Below, one piece after another: positions 1 through 7,471 of a stretch of 32,158 bases of DNA; within the stretch, counting starts at the first letter, position 1; each line of letters opens with the position of its first letter. The notes under the pieces are model-generated. The model searched no databases and was not told the origin of the DNA. It was given only the letters and a program-made list of their open reading frames with translations. A program made the position numbers and the translations under genes. This DNA comes from Methylophaga sp. UBA2689. GTDB lineage: Bacteria; Pseudomonadota; Gammaproteobacteria; Nitrosococcales; Methylophagaceae. The stretch covers positions 1 to 32,158 of the forward strand of contig DELT01000045.1 in assembly GCA_002354555.1 (NCBI GenBank). The letters are read 5' to 3'.

Positions 1-118
1 AGCGCCACTCTGCGTTGCTCGTCCCTTATTTAGAACAACTAAAAGGCGCTCCTCGTGCCTTGATTGACGCTTTTTCAGCTCACAACAGAGGCGGAGATGA
101 AAGATAAACAAGCCCTAG
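1..118 (-). repeat. Dispersed intergenic repeat, long copy (runs off the left edge)
   Basis: Read on the minus strand, this stretch begins with TAGGGCTTGTTTATCT (at 117-102) and continues with short inverted repeats, including AAGGC/GCCTT (43-47 with 57-61) and AGCGCC/GGCGCT (1-6 with 45-50). The 16-base head is repeated exactly at 32046-32061, and near-copies of the head occur at 5234-5252 and 16274-16292. No reading frame was found. The structure suggests a small non-coding dispersed element (REP- or MITE-like). I cannot name a family, and the other end may lie outside the window. Confidence 0.6.
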
Positions 119-146
119 TTCAGTTTTTGGCAACATTCATCAGCAT

Positions 147-749
147 TCAGGGATAGGTGCGTAACTGACCTACCACAACGCCCTGGATGCTCAGTCGCTT
201 TGCATCAATCGTAACAGGATCAAAGTCGTCATTCGCTGGCATTAAGGTAATCGTTCCATCCTGGTTGACCAGCATGGTTTTCAGGGTTGCATCAAAGCCA
301 TCGACCAACGCTACAATCATGTCGCCATGTCTGGCCTGCCGGGTTGATTCAATCACTACATAATCACCTGGCATAATACCTTTGCCGATCATCGATTCAC
401 CACTGATTTTCAGGACGTATCGACCCTTGCCTTTAAACATGATGCCAAGATCAATTTCTGATTCATCGGCTACGGCCTCTATCAATCGGCCTGCTGCAAT
501 TTTTCCCATCATGGGAAGAATAAGTGATTGATCGTCGCCCTCCTGCTCAATCAACTGTAAGCCCCGAGTTCTTCCCGATAATCGCTCCAGATAGCCCCCG
601 TCAATTAACGCCTGAATATATCTGTGCGTGGTGCCTTGTGATTTGATTCCCAACCCTTCGGCTATTTCGGTAACCAAAGGTGCTTCACTATTTTCTTCAA
701 TGTAATGGCGAATAAAGTTAAGCGTATCTTGCTGTCTTTTAGTTAACAT
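147..749 (-). CDS. lexA: LexA-family SOS repressor/autoprotease
   Basis: This 200-residue protein has the usual LexA length and layout. An N-terminal winged helix-turn-helix (about residues 1-65) is followed by an S24 peptidase domain. The self-cleavage pair is Ala86-Gly87 in GKIAAGRL, the nucleophile is Ser119 in SGESM, and the general base is Lys157 in ATLKTM. By family knowledge it represses SOS genes and cleaves itself when RecA forms filaments on single-stranded DNA. The start is supported by AGGAG eight bases upstream. The recognition-helix region (KSQGTTHRYIQAL) is unlike that of E. coli LexA (SPNAAEEHLKAL), and no CTGT-N8-ACAG box is seen upstream, so the operator is probably of another type. 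It stands alone, without an adjacent sulA or imuA gene. Confidence 0.93.
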   Translation of the reverse strand: MLTKRQQDTLNFIRHYIEENSEAPLVTEIAEGLGIKSQGTTHRYIQALIDGGYLERLSGRTRGLQLIEQEGDDQSLILPMMGKIAAGRLIEAVADESEIDLGIMFKGKGRYVLKISGESMIGKGIMPGDYVVIESTRQARHGDMIVALVDGFDATLKTMLVNQDGTITLMPANDDFDPVTIDAKRLSIQGVVVGQLRTYP

Positions 750-787
750 AAATTTTCTCCTAGCGAGAGAACATACCGAGAAGAGAA

Positions 788-816
788 AATATAGAGAAAT
801 TACATCTTAAATACAA
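788..816 (-). promoter_or_regulatory. Candidate sigma-70 promoter of lexA
   Basis: On the minus strand TTGTAT (816-811) and TATATT (793-788) are separated by exactly 17 bases. Transcription would start near 781, giving a leader of about 30 bases. Downstream, between the -10 and the SD, lie the direct repeats TTCTCGG-TATG-TTCTCTCG and an inverted TTCTC/GAGAA pair (755-771). These are candidate LexA operators, but they match no box I know. Confidence 0.55.
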
Positions 817-885
817 GCAAAATCTTTGATTTATCGTGCGTAGTCGCCATATCATTGAAAAGGTAGAAATACAGTTTATTTGAAC

Positions 886-894
886 TGGTATAAT
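886..894 (+). promoter_or_regulatory. Extended -10 promoter for the first small membrane protein
   Basis: TGGTATAAT is a perfect extended -10 element (TG-N-TATAAT). No good -35 hexamer sits 17 bases upstream, which is typical of extended -10 promoters. The start would be near 901, about 47 bases before the ATG at 948. Confidence 0.6.
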
Positions 895-947
895 CCCCGC
901 GCAAATGATATTGTTTTCAGTTAAAAATGAATTGCTACGGGGTAATC

Positions 948-1058
948 ATGTTCAAAAAAATTGATGAATTTTTGATGCAAAAATTTCCACATATCATCTT
1001 ACTCTTCACCGTTTTCTGGTTGGGGTTAGTGGCTATCGGGTGGTTTTTGTCTAAATAG
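948..1058 (+). CDS. Small single-pass membrane protein, 36 aa (unrecognised)
   Basis: The ORF encodes 36 residues: an amphipathic, charged N-terminus (MFKKIDEFLMQKF) followed by one hydrophobic helix of about 20 residues ending GLVAIGWFLSK. A purine-rich GGGG precedes the ATG by about six bases, and an extended -10 promoter lies about 55 bases upstream. The strongest support is the next small gene, whose 34-residue product aligns with it from residue 4 without gaps (K-I/L-D/E-E-F/W-L-M ... I/L-G-L-V-A-I/F-G-W/L-F-L/M-S). I do not recognise a family. Such proteins often act as accessory subunits of membrane complexes, but no partner is visible here. It is below the size most gene callers report. 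Confidence 0.6.
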   Translation: MFKKIDEFLMQKFPHIILLFTVFWLGLVAIGWFLSK

Positions 1059-1100
1059 TTACAACGGGTTTATTTCAGTTATTTACAACCCGGGTATGAT

Positions 1101-1149
1101 TTGATCCAGATCAATGTCTTCTAGCCCAGCCAGCATGATAATCAACAAC
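1101..1149 (+). promoter_or_regulatory. FNR/ANR-type site with class II promoter
   Basis: TTGATCCAGATCAA at 1101-1114 is a perfect TTGAT-N4-ATCAA FNR/ANR dyad, centred at 1107.5. A GATAAT -10 element at 1137-1142 would start transcription near 1149. That places the dyad at about -41.5, the textbook class II activator position. The transcript would lead into the 34-aa gene at 1190. This implies induction under low oxygen by an FNR-family regulator; that is inference from sequence only. Confidence 0.75.
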
Positions 1150-1189
1150 GAAAACTTGTTATTAAGCACCGTTGTTAAGGAGGAATATC

Positions 1190-1294
1190 ATGCACAAATT
1201 AGAAGAATGGCTGATGGAGCACTTCATTGAGTTTATTGTATTTATATCAGTCGCATGTATTGGATTGGTAGCATTTGGTTTATTCATGTCCTGA
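1190..1294 (+). CDS. Small single-pass membrane protein, 34 aa, FNR-linked (unrecognised)
   Basis: The 34-residue product starts MHKLEEWLMEHF, followed by one hydrophobic helix ending GLVAFGLFMS. A near-ideal ribosome binding site, AAGGAGG, lies seven bases before the ATG, which strongly argues for translation. It is a diverged tandem copy of the 36-aa protein encoded 131 bases upstream: same N-terminal charge pattern, same helix length and a shared GLVA-x-G motif. Unlike that gene it has its own FNR/ANR-type promoter. A role in a low-oxygen respiratory or membrane complex is plausible but unproven. It does not look like CydX, and I could not match it to a known oxidase small subunit. Confidence 0.7.
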   Translation: MHKLEEWLMEHFIEFIVFISVACIGLVAFGLFMS

Positions 1295-1920
1295 ATAGAC
1301 CATTTTGTATACATCAAAGGACTGGACTCGTCAGAGCTATTAATCCGGTTACAGTTTGGCTATTTGTTAAATAGAATTTAACTCGCTTTATCGGATAGCT
1401 GTCTGAAAGATTGTTTTGGTAGTCACTATTTAAAGTGCCGGATGTCGTAAGACTGAATATGTTTCAGGTTACGGTTTGCTTTGTGATGGTAAATTGGCTT
1501 CGTTCATGTCAGAACAATCAAATTGCAGATCGTTACAACTTAGCTGTTAATCGACATTTTCTGTTAAACGTTACAGCATTTCTTAGCATTAAATAAATCA
1601 CCTTATAATGCCTGCATTGTCAAATGAACAAATTTGGTGTAAACCCTCAAGCACCCTTAAATAGTATCTGATACACCAGTTTTGAAAGTACCAGATAACT
1701 TTATTTAGCTTTGTAAGCGTCGCTAAACTAGCTTTCTAAGTGCAATACTACAAAGTTGAATTTCTAGTGTTTCTTTGATGCAGGATGATCAGCGATACGT
1801 CCTCATAAATTACCATACAATGCGTTACCATCAATTGAACAAAATTGAGATTTGAGCTTATCTCTCACTGCCGTAAACTTTTAGTTGATCAATACAACCA
1901 TTTCAGCACATCATTATCTA
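1295..1920 (+). other. Long gene-poor stretch upstream of ppsR
   Basis: About 620 bases lie between the second micro-gene and the chosen ppsR start. No ORF with a convincing ribosome site or family was found on either strand. A good -10 hexamer, TATAAT, is at 1604-1609 with only a weak -35 (TCTTAG, 17 bases upstream), so a long leader of about 300 bases before ppsR is possible. No clear riboswitch fold or terminator was recognised. It may hold the control region for ppsR-ppsA or an untranslated RNA. Confidence 0.4.
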
Positions 1921-2811
1921 ATGAACGATGTAACCGCAAATAATAGTCAAAAAATCAGAAACGTATTTTTTGTATCAGATCGAACCGGTTTGACCGCAGA
2001 ATCGTACGGAAAATGTCTATTGGCGCAATTTCCTGATATTGAATTCGAAACAATTACGCTGGCTTTTGTCGATACCAAAGAAAAAGCAGAAGATGCCTGC
2101 GAACAAATTAACTCGTTATGTTCAGAATCTGATTTACCGCCGTTGGTTTTCAGCACCTTAGTGAATAACGAAGCTCAACAAATCATCGAGGACTGTGATG
2201 GTTTTGTAATTAGTTTGTTTCATCAGTTTATCGGTTCAATGGAAAAATTTCTCGAGGTGGAATCCTCGCAGAAACTTGGTGTCTCCCGGATTACAATAAG
2301 TGATACAACTTATCAAAAACGTCTGGATGCGATTGATTATGCACTGACGCATGATGACGGCATTCGTCCGGATCAGTATGAAGAAGCGGATGTCATTTTA
2401 GTCGGTGTTTCACGTTGTGGTAAAACCCCCACCAGTTTGTATCTAGCAATGAACTTCTCCCTCAAAGTGGCTAACTATCCGTTAACCGTTGAAGATTTGG
2501 AAGCTGCAGAATTGCCAGATTATCTGAAAATTCATCAGCATAAACTTGCAGGTTTAACGATTAAACCGGTGCCGCTGAGCCGAATTCGCCGTCAACGCCG
2601 CCCTGATAGTAATTATTCCTCTTTAGAGATTTGTCAGGCAGAATTAGATAAAGCAATGATTATGTTTGATAAAGTTGATATTCCGGTATTTGATACGACG
2701 AATACTTCCATTGAAGAAATATCCAGCCGTGTTGTTCGCTCCTTGGGGCTTGCGCGTGAGCGCATCCGCGAATCAACCATTACATTTAATAAATCTAACA
2801 AGTTAAGGTAG
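1921..2811 (+). CDS. ppsR: PEP synthase regulatory protein (bifunctional kinase/pyrophosphorylase, DUF299)
   Basis: The product is 296 aa from this ATG. It carries the family's N-terminal [13 protein letters not shown] motif and a P-loop [11 protein letters not shown] at about residues 162-172. Family members inactivate PEP synthase by ADP-dependent phosphorylation of a threonine next to the catalytic histidine, and restore it by phosphate-dependent removal. The frame also opens at a TTG 36 bases earlier, but the family is normally about 270-280 aa and conservation begins near FFVSD, so the ATG is preferred; neither start has a clear SD. Seven bases separate it from ppsA, its substrate, so the two are almost certainly one operon. 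Confidence 0.93.
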   Translation: MNDVTANNSQKIRNVFFVSDRTGLTAESYGKCLLAQFPDIEFETITLAFVDTKEKAEDACEQINSLCSESDLPPLVFSTLVNNEAQQIIEDCDGFVISLFHQFIGSMEKFLEVESSQKLGVSRITISDTTYQKRLDAIDYALTHDDGIRPDQYEEADVILVGVSRCGKTPTSLYLAMNFSLKVANYPLTVEDLEAAELPDYLKIHQHKLAGLTIKPVPLSRIRRQRRPDSNYSSLEICQAELDKAMIMFDKVDIPVFDTTNTSIEEISSRVVRSLGLARERIRESTITFNKSNKLR

Positions 2812-2818
2812 AGGTGTC

Positions 2819-5176
2819 ATGACCGAATATGTAATTCCACTCGACAAATTGTGCATGGACGATGTCGGCAGAGTAGGCGGAAAAAATGCTTCATTGGGTG
2901 AAATGTTGCAGAATTTAGCTCCTTTGGGGGTAGCCGTTCCAAGCGGCTTTGCGACCACGGCGGATGCTTACAGAGAATTTTTAAAGCATGACGGACTACA
3001 AGACCAGATAAACGAATTATTACGTGAACTAAATGTTGACGATGTCGTTGCACTTCAGAAAGCGGGTAAAACCATCCGTGAATGGATCATGACCATTCCT
3101 TATCCGGAAAAAATGGAAGCCGCAATTGACGAGGCTTATGAAAAGCTAGTAGAAGAATACGGTACTTCGACCAGCTGGGCTGTTCGTTCATCTGCCACTG
3201 CCGAAGATTTACCTGATGCATCATTTGCCGGACAACAGGAAACCTTTTTGAATGTTTCTGGCTTAGACCATATCAAGTTTGCCATTAGAGAAGTCTTTGC
3301 TTCCCTGTTTAACGATCGGGCGATTGCCTATCGTGATCACCAAGGATTTGAACACAGCGAAGTTGCTTTATCTGCCGGTATTCAGAAGATGGTCCGCTCT
3401 GATATTGCTTCTGCCGGTGTAGCTTTTACTCTGGATACTGAAAGCGGTTTTCGTGATGTGGTCTTTATCACTGGCAGTTACGGGCTTGGCGAGATGGTGG
3501 TTCAAGGCGCGGTTAATCCCGATGAATTTTATGTACATAAAACCACATTAACCGCCGATCGTCCTGCGGTATTACGCAGAACTCTGGGCCAGAAAGCGCT
3601 CAAAATGGTTTACTCAGGTGATGCAAAATCACCGGTGAAAACTGTTGATGTTGATCACGAAGAACGTTTGCATTTTTGTCTGAATGATGAAGAAATTGAA
3701 TCATTGGCCCGTATGGCGATGATTATTGAAAAACATTACCAAAGACCAATGGATATCGAATGGGCAAAAGATGGTAATGATGGTCAGATCTATATTGTTC
3801 AGGCTCGGCCGGAAACGGTTGAAAGTCGCAGTGTAAATGTTACTGAGCAATTTATTTTAAAAGATAAAGGTGAATTGTTGGCTCGCGGTCGCGCCATCGG
3901 TAGAAAAATTGGCAGTGGCCGGGTTCGGATTCTGAACAGCCTTGATCAAATGGATCAGTTTGAAGCCGGTGATGTATTATTAACAGATATGACGGATCCT
4001 GATTGGGAACCGATTATGAAAAAAGCGGCGGCGATTATTACCAATCGTGGTGGTCGTACCTGTCATGCCGCTATCATTGCACGTGAATTAGGCATCCCGG
4101 CTGTAGTAGGCTGTGGCGATGCTACTGAAAAAGTTGCTGAGGGTATTTCGGCAACAGTATCCTGTGCCGAAGGTGATGAAGGTTATATTTATCAGGGACT
4201 GCTTGAATTTGAACATCGTGTTCAGTCTTTAGACCAAATGCCTGAGTTACCAGTCAAAATTATGATGAATGTGGGTAATCCTGACCGTGCATTCAGCTTT
4301 TCACAATTACCTAATGATGGTGTTGGTCTGGCCCGGCTTGAATTCATTATCAATAACATGATCGGTATTCATCCTAAAGCGCTAATGGCAGCAGATAAAA
4401 TGGATGCCGAAGTGCAACAGGTTATCCGCGAAAAAACCACTGCTTATGGCGACCCGGTTGAGTTTTATATCAGCCGTATTACTGAAGGTGTATCGACAAT
4501 TGCTGCAGCGTTTTATCCGTCCAAAGTGATTGTGCGTATGTCGGACTTTAAATCGAATGAATACGGCAACCTCGTTGGTGGCGCTGAATTCGAACCACAT
4601 GAAGAAAATCCAATGATTGGTTTCCGTGGTGCAGCACGCTACAGTTCTTCGGAATTTGAAGCCTGCTTTGAATTGGAATGTGAAGCAATCAAGCGTGTCC
4701 GTGATGTCATGGGATTAACCAACGTTGAAGTCATGATTCCTTTTGTCCGTACACTGACCGAAGCTGAAGCTGTCATCAAAATTCTGAAAAAGAATGGTCT
4801 GGAACGCGGCAAAAATGGTCTGCGTTTGATCATGATGTGTGAATTACCCTCCAATGCAGTACTGGCTGATCAATTCCTGGAATTCTTTGATGGCTTTTCA
4901 ATCGGTTCTAACGATATGACTCAGCTGACATTGGGTCTTGACCGGGATTCTGCACAAATTGCCGCAGCATTTGATGAACGTGACCCAGCGGTATTGGCAA
5001 TGCTGGATATGGCGATTAATGCCTGTCACAAAGCAGATAAATACGTCGGTATCTGTGGACAGGGTCCGTCAGATCATCCTGATTTGGCAGCATGGCTGCT
5101 TGAGCGTGGAATCAGTAGTATTTCATTAAATCCGGATACAGTTGTCAGTACCTGGCAAGCATTATCTAAACAGTAA
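2819..5176 (+). CDS. ppsA: Phosphoenolpyruvate synthase
   Basis: The protein is 785 aa (E. coli PpsA is 792) and converts pyruvate, ATP and water to PEP, AMP and phosphate, feeding gluconeogenesis. The N-terminal ATP-grasp-like domain shows [10 protein letters not shown] (about 20-29) and [22 protein letters not shown]. The swivelling phosphohistidine is His416 in [15 protein letters not shown], and the threonine two residues before it is the expected PpsR target. The C-terminal TIM-barrel ends with GICGQGPSD, whose Cys746 is the expected acid/base residue. GAGGTG precedes the ATG. It follows ppsR in one operon and is closed by a strong terminator. Confidence 0.97.
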   Translation: MTEYVIPLDKLCMDDVGRVGGKNASLGEMLQNLAPLGVAVPSGFATTADAYREFLKHDGLQDQINELLRELNVDDVVALQKAGKTIREWIMTIPYPEKMEAAIDEAYEKLVEEYGTSTSWAVRSSATAEDLPDASFAGQQETFLNVSGLDHIKFAIREVFASLFNDRAIAYRDHQGFEHSEVALSAGIQKMVRSDIASAGVAFTLDTESGFRDVVFITGSYGLGEMVVQGAVNPDEFYVHKTTLTADRPAVLRRTLGQKALKMVYSGDAKSPVKTVDVDHEERLHFCLNDEEIESLARMAMIIEKHYQRPMDIEWAKDGNDGQIYIVQARPETVESRSVNVTEQFILKDKGELLARGRAIGRKIGSGRVRILNSLDQMDQFEAGDVLLTDMTDPDWEPIMKKAAAIITNRGGRTCHAAIIARELGIPAVVGCGDATEKVAEGISATVSCAEGDEGYIYQGLLEFEHRVQSLDQMPELPVKIMMNVGNPDRAFSFSQLPNDGVGLARLEFIINNMIGIHPKALMAADKMDAEVQQVIREKTTAYGDPVEFYISRITEGVSTIAAAFYPSKVIVRMSDFKSNEYGNLVGGAEFEPHEENPMIGFRGAARYSSSEFEACFELECEAIKRVRDVMGLTNVEVMIPFVRTLTEAEAVIKILKKNGLERGKNGLRLIMMCELPSNAVLADQFLEFFDGFSIGSNDMTQLTLGLDRDSAQIAAAFDERDPAVLAMLDMAINACHKADKYVGICGQGPSDHPDLAAWLLERGISSISLNPDTVVSTWQALSKQ

Positions 5177-5200
5177 TACTGTTTACAGTGATTCCACACA

Positions 5201-5228
5201 AAATGAGCCCTCCGGGGCTCATTTTTTT
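5201..5228 (+). terminator. Rho-independent terminator of ppsR-ppsA
   Basis: A stem AAATGAGCCC / GGGCTCATTT closes a TCCG loop and is followed by an uninterrupted T tract, 25 bases after the ppsA stop codon. Confidence 0.92.
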
Positions 5229-5233
5229 ATGGG

Positions 5234-5252
5234 TTTAGGGCGTGTTTAATTC
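5234..5252 (+). repeat. Head fragment of the dispersed repeat
   Basis: TTTAGGGCGTGTTTAATTC matches the head of the repeat at 1-118 except for one substitution in the core 13-mer. It lies between the ppsA terminator and the 3' end of the convergent alkC-like gene, and its last bases overlap that gene's stop codon. No longer element is visible here. Confidence 0.5.
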
Positions 5253-6393
5253 AGCCAAGTACTAGATTCACCATAGTTTGGTTATGAACCACCCCATTGA
5301 TAAGTATTTCAATGGGGTGTTGGCCAGCATAATATTGCCGGGTAGTCAGTTGTAAAAATCCGTGTGACTTTTTCAGATAAACACTTTCCCTCGCTGGCAA
5401 TGTAATATTTTTCCATTTATAAACTTTGGCGGTGGTTTTGCCGTTGCTTTTGACATGCCATACACGATAATCAACTACCAGTTGTTGAGCCTGACTGGCT
5501 TTAGAATGGATTGACAACAGCATTTCCAATGTTTGCCCCAATGTCACATCTTGCTCAGTTAAAACAAATTCAACCTTAACCGCTGGTTTGTCACTGTAGC
5601 CCAGTAATGGGAATACAGATGGTTCACCTGCCTTAATCAGACTACGAAGCCCGTGACGGATAATCCAGCGACGTTGTGGTGTGGAATTTTCCAGCCACTC
5701 ATGACATATATCGATCACACGCTGAGGATGATCCTTACTAATGTCATTTAAATTATTGGCAACCGATTTTTGAACATATTTACTTTTGTCATCTTTAAGC
5801 TGAGTGAGTATTTCAAATACCGGCCGCGGGTCTTGTTTTAATGCCTTTAAATGCCCGCCCCAAGGCAATCTTGGTCGCATTCCCTCTGATGCCAGTCGCC
5901 GGACATGCTCATTATCATCCTCACACCACCGCAATAATTCTTTAAAGGTCAGCTCAAAATGCTTTTCTATGTAAGGCCTGATAGCAAATTCTGCAGTAAA
6001 CAATGGTGTCAAATGCTCTAACACATCCAGTGCGATTGTCGGCTGTTGCAGCCCTTGCTTTCCGGCATAATCAATTAATGGCCAGGCCATAAAACTATGC
6101 CAGCCTTTACCGGGTTCCAGATTGGGCCAGTGCTCGGCTATCTGCTTCAACCATTTGGCATTCACTGAGAAATCATTAACCAGTAGCACTGCCAAAACCT
6201 CACTAAGATGGTTTACTCGAGCTTTAAGTGACATGCCATCCAATTGATAGATGGCCATAGCCCTGAACTTATTATCAGGAAAATCCGGTTGATACTGTTT
6301 GATTAATCCAGCTAACGTCTCGATAGATTTGGCATTTATATGATCTTTTAATAAAGCTGGGGTAGATTCAGCTAACAGATCAGACTTTGCCAT
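5251..6393 (-). CDS. AlkC-type 3-methyladenine DNA glycosylase with Ig-like C-terminal domain
   Basis: The 380-residue product is a HEAT-like repeat protein with the AlkC/AlkD signature region RLASEGMRPRLPWGGHLKAL, then KSVANNLNDISKDHP and WIIRHGLRSLIKAG. The family excises N3-alkylated purines without flipping the base. After about residue 270 the sequence turns beta-rich (VKVEFVLTEQDV through the C-terminus), consistent with the Ig-like domain known in some AlkC proteins. The start is set at the ATG at 6393, preceded by a GAGAG stretch. An in-frame ATG nine codons earlier lies in the U tract of the upstream gene's terminator and has no SD. It is convergent with ppsA. Substrate specificity cannot be read from the sequence. 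Confidence 0.82.
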   Translation of the reverse strand: MAKSDLLAESTPALLKDHINAKSIETLAGLIKQYQPDFPDNKFRAMAIYQLDGMSLKARVNHLSEVLAVLLVNDFSVNAKWLKQIAEHWPNLEPGKGWHSFMAWPLIDYAGKQGLQQPTIALDVLEHLTPLFTAEFAIRPYIEKHFELTFKELLRWCEDDNEHVRRLASEGMRPRLPWGGHLKALKQDPRPVFEILTQLKDDKSKYVQKSVANNLNDISKDHPQRVIDICHEWLENSTPQRRWIIRHGLRSLIKAGEPSVFPLLGYSDKPAVKVEFVLTEQDVTLGQTLEMLLSIHSKASQAQQLVVDYRVWHVKSNGKTTAKVYKWKNITLPARESVYLKKSHGFLQLTTRQYYAGQHPIEILINGVVHNQTMVNLVLG

Positions 6394-6420
6394 TGGAATT
6401 AACTCTCTTTTTTCAGACAT

Positions 6421-6449
6421 AAAAAAACCGTGGCTCGAAGGCCACGGTT
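6421..6449 (-). terminator. Terminator of the PEP-CTERM gene
   Basis: AACCGTGGC (6426-6434) pairs with GCCACGGTT (6441-6449) around a six-base loop. On the minus strand a run of seven T follows. An A run on the other side makes it potentially bidirectional, although only the minus-strand gene ends nearby. Confidence 0.88.
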
Positions 6450-6474
6450 TTTATTTTACGGTATTACGAGAGAA

Positions 6475-7221
6475 TTATGCTTGTTGCGCTTTTGCTCTTC
6501 TGCGCATTGCCATAAAGCCCATCAGACCTGAACCGAATAACCATACTGCTGCTGGTAAAGGTACTTCTGAAGGCATTGATGTAAATTGGCCAAGCAATTT
6601 TACTGTTTTGTCTTTGCCTTCTTTCAAGAAAAGTTCATCAACAAGTTGGATACCTTTTTTGGTATGAATTCCAAAACCTGTTAATTCAAAGTAATAATCT
6701 GTACCTTCATGACTTAAAAATTTAGTGGGCACAGAATTCAGGAAAGTAACGCTATCACCTTGAGGATTAACTGTATTATCGAGTGAAAAACCATATGTAA
6801 AGGTTTCAGAAAATAATGACGGTGAAGTGAAATCCAAAGTCAATGCAAAATCTACAGTTTCAGCCTGGGTACCAGAATAAATAATGCCGTTATTGAAATT
6901 CATGTAACCGGCAATAAAAGTCTGATTAACATCGGTATTAAAATTATTACCTTGATAAGTCAATGAACTTGGGTCTGAATAATGATCGACCGTAACTTTT
7001 TTATAACTACACCCCCAATAACAAACCTTTTCATATTCGTATGTAGAATGAGTGTAAGCACCTTCACCCCATGTGAAATGGTCGGTTCCAGTCCCAGTCG
7101 TTACCATACCAGATGGGCCAGTAGGATTCTCAAATGTTCCTGATGTGCTACCTTGGAATGTGGCAGCGTTGGCCGAGATAGAAGCAACTAAAAACGTCGC
7201 TAAAAGTAGCAAATTTTTCAT
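6475..7221 (-). CDS. VPLPA/PEP-CTERM sorted exported protein (choice-of-anchor K type)
   Basis: The 248-aa protein has an N-terminal signal peptide (MKNLLLLATFLVASISANA) and a C-terminal tripartite sorting signal. That signal consists of VPLPAAVWLFGSGLMG, a short hydrophobic helix and a basic tail RRRAKAQQA. Such signals are processed by exosortase in organisms that make an extracellular polysaccharide matrix; no exosortase is in this window. The middle, with FTWGEG, SSLTYQGNNF and GYMNFNNGIIYSGT, resembles choice-of-anchor K domains. AAGGAA lies just before the ATG. The leader carries a cyclic-di-GMP riboswitch, so the protein is probably made as part of the biofilm or sessile programme. It appears monocistronic, with its own terminator. 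Confidence 0.85.
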   Translation of the reverse strand: MKNLLLLATFLVASISANAATFQGSTSGTFENPTGPSGMVTTGTGTDHFTWGEGAYTHSTYEYEKVCYWGCSYKKVTVDHYSDPSSLTYQGNNFNTDVNQTFIAGYMNFNNGIIYSGTQAETVDFALTLDFTSPSLFSETFTYGFSLDNTVNPQGDSVTFLNSVPTKFLSHEGTDYYFELTGFGIHTKKGIQLVDELFLKEGKDKTVKLLGQFTSMPSEVPLPAAVWLFGSGLMGFMAMRRRAKAQQA

Positions 7222-7243
7222 AAAATTTCCTTTTCAGAAAAAA

Positions 7244-7310
7244 GCAACCCGGCTATCTTTTCATTAAGACCCGTGGTTTTCCGTCTCTTGGTTCACACCA
7301 AGGTTGGCAC
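7244..7310 (-). ncRNA. Cyclic-di-GMP-I (GEMM) riboswitch
   Basis: On the minus strand the leader reads GCCAACC, then a hairpin CTTGG/CCAAG with a six-base loop. It continues with GAGACGGAAAACCACGGGTC, a variable loop, and AGATAGCCGGGTTGC. These match the conserved GEMM-I blocks: the AACC-to-GGTT closing helix, GGACGCAAAGCC-like core, and the second hairpin with its GCCGGGTT end. The aptamer ends about 22 bases before the start codon. The linker can fold CTTTT with AAAAG across the SD, suggesting control of translation initiation. The on/off direction cannot be told by eye. Confidence 0.85.
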
Positions 7311-7355
7311 TCAGTTAATTAATTGTTGCAGTTCAGACTTAGAGCAACGGTGCCT

Positions 7356-7437
7356 ATAATAGAGAAAAAAAACCTTAAAACTATTGTACCTTGGTACTAT
7401 CAGTAGCTTTTTCGCTTAATTAATCACAATTTGTGAT
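7356..7437 (-). promoter_or_regulatory. Promoter and two palindromes upstream of the riboswitch
   Basis: On the minus strand a TATTAT -10 (7361-7356) has a poor -35 (ATAGTT) 17 bases upstream, which suggests activator dependence. A palindrome GTACC-TT-GGTAC (7386-7397) is centred about 42 bases before the predicted start near 7349. A second dyad, ATCACAA-T-TTGTGAT (7423-7437), is centred near -81. Neither matches a site I can assign with confidence. The first has the position of a class II activator site. Confidence 0.45.
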
Positions 7438-7471
7438 ATTTTTAATGATTCTATTACTAGTAATTATTTAT

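Noticed and set aside
1065-1092. CGGGTT/AACCCG inverted repeat after the first micro-gene
   Set aside because: Six-base stem with a 16-base loop and no T tract; too weak to call a terminator.
1459-1596. A 45-codon ORF on the plus strand between the small proteins and ppsR
   Set aside because: No ribosome site, no recognisable composition or domain, and an irregular hydrophobic pattern; likely chance.
2817-3053. Minus-strand ORF inside ppsA, and similar long antisense frames in era, lepA, recO and others
   Set aside because: They lie wholly within well-identified genes, lack ribosome sites and resemble nothing known; shadows of codon bias.
7453-7464. ATTACTAGTAAT palindrome downstream of rlmD
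   Set aside because: AT-rich 12-base palindrome without a T run or known match; not callable as terminator or operator.
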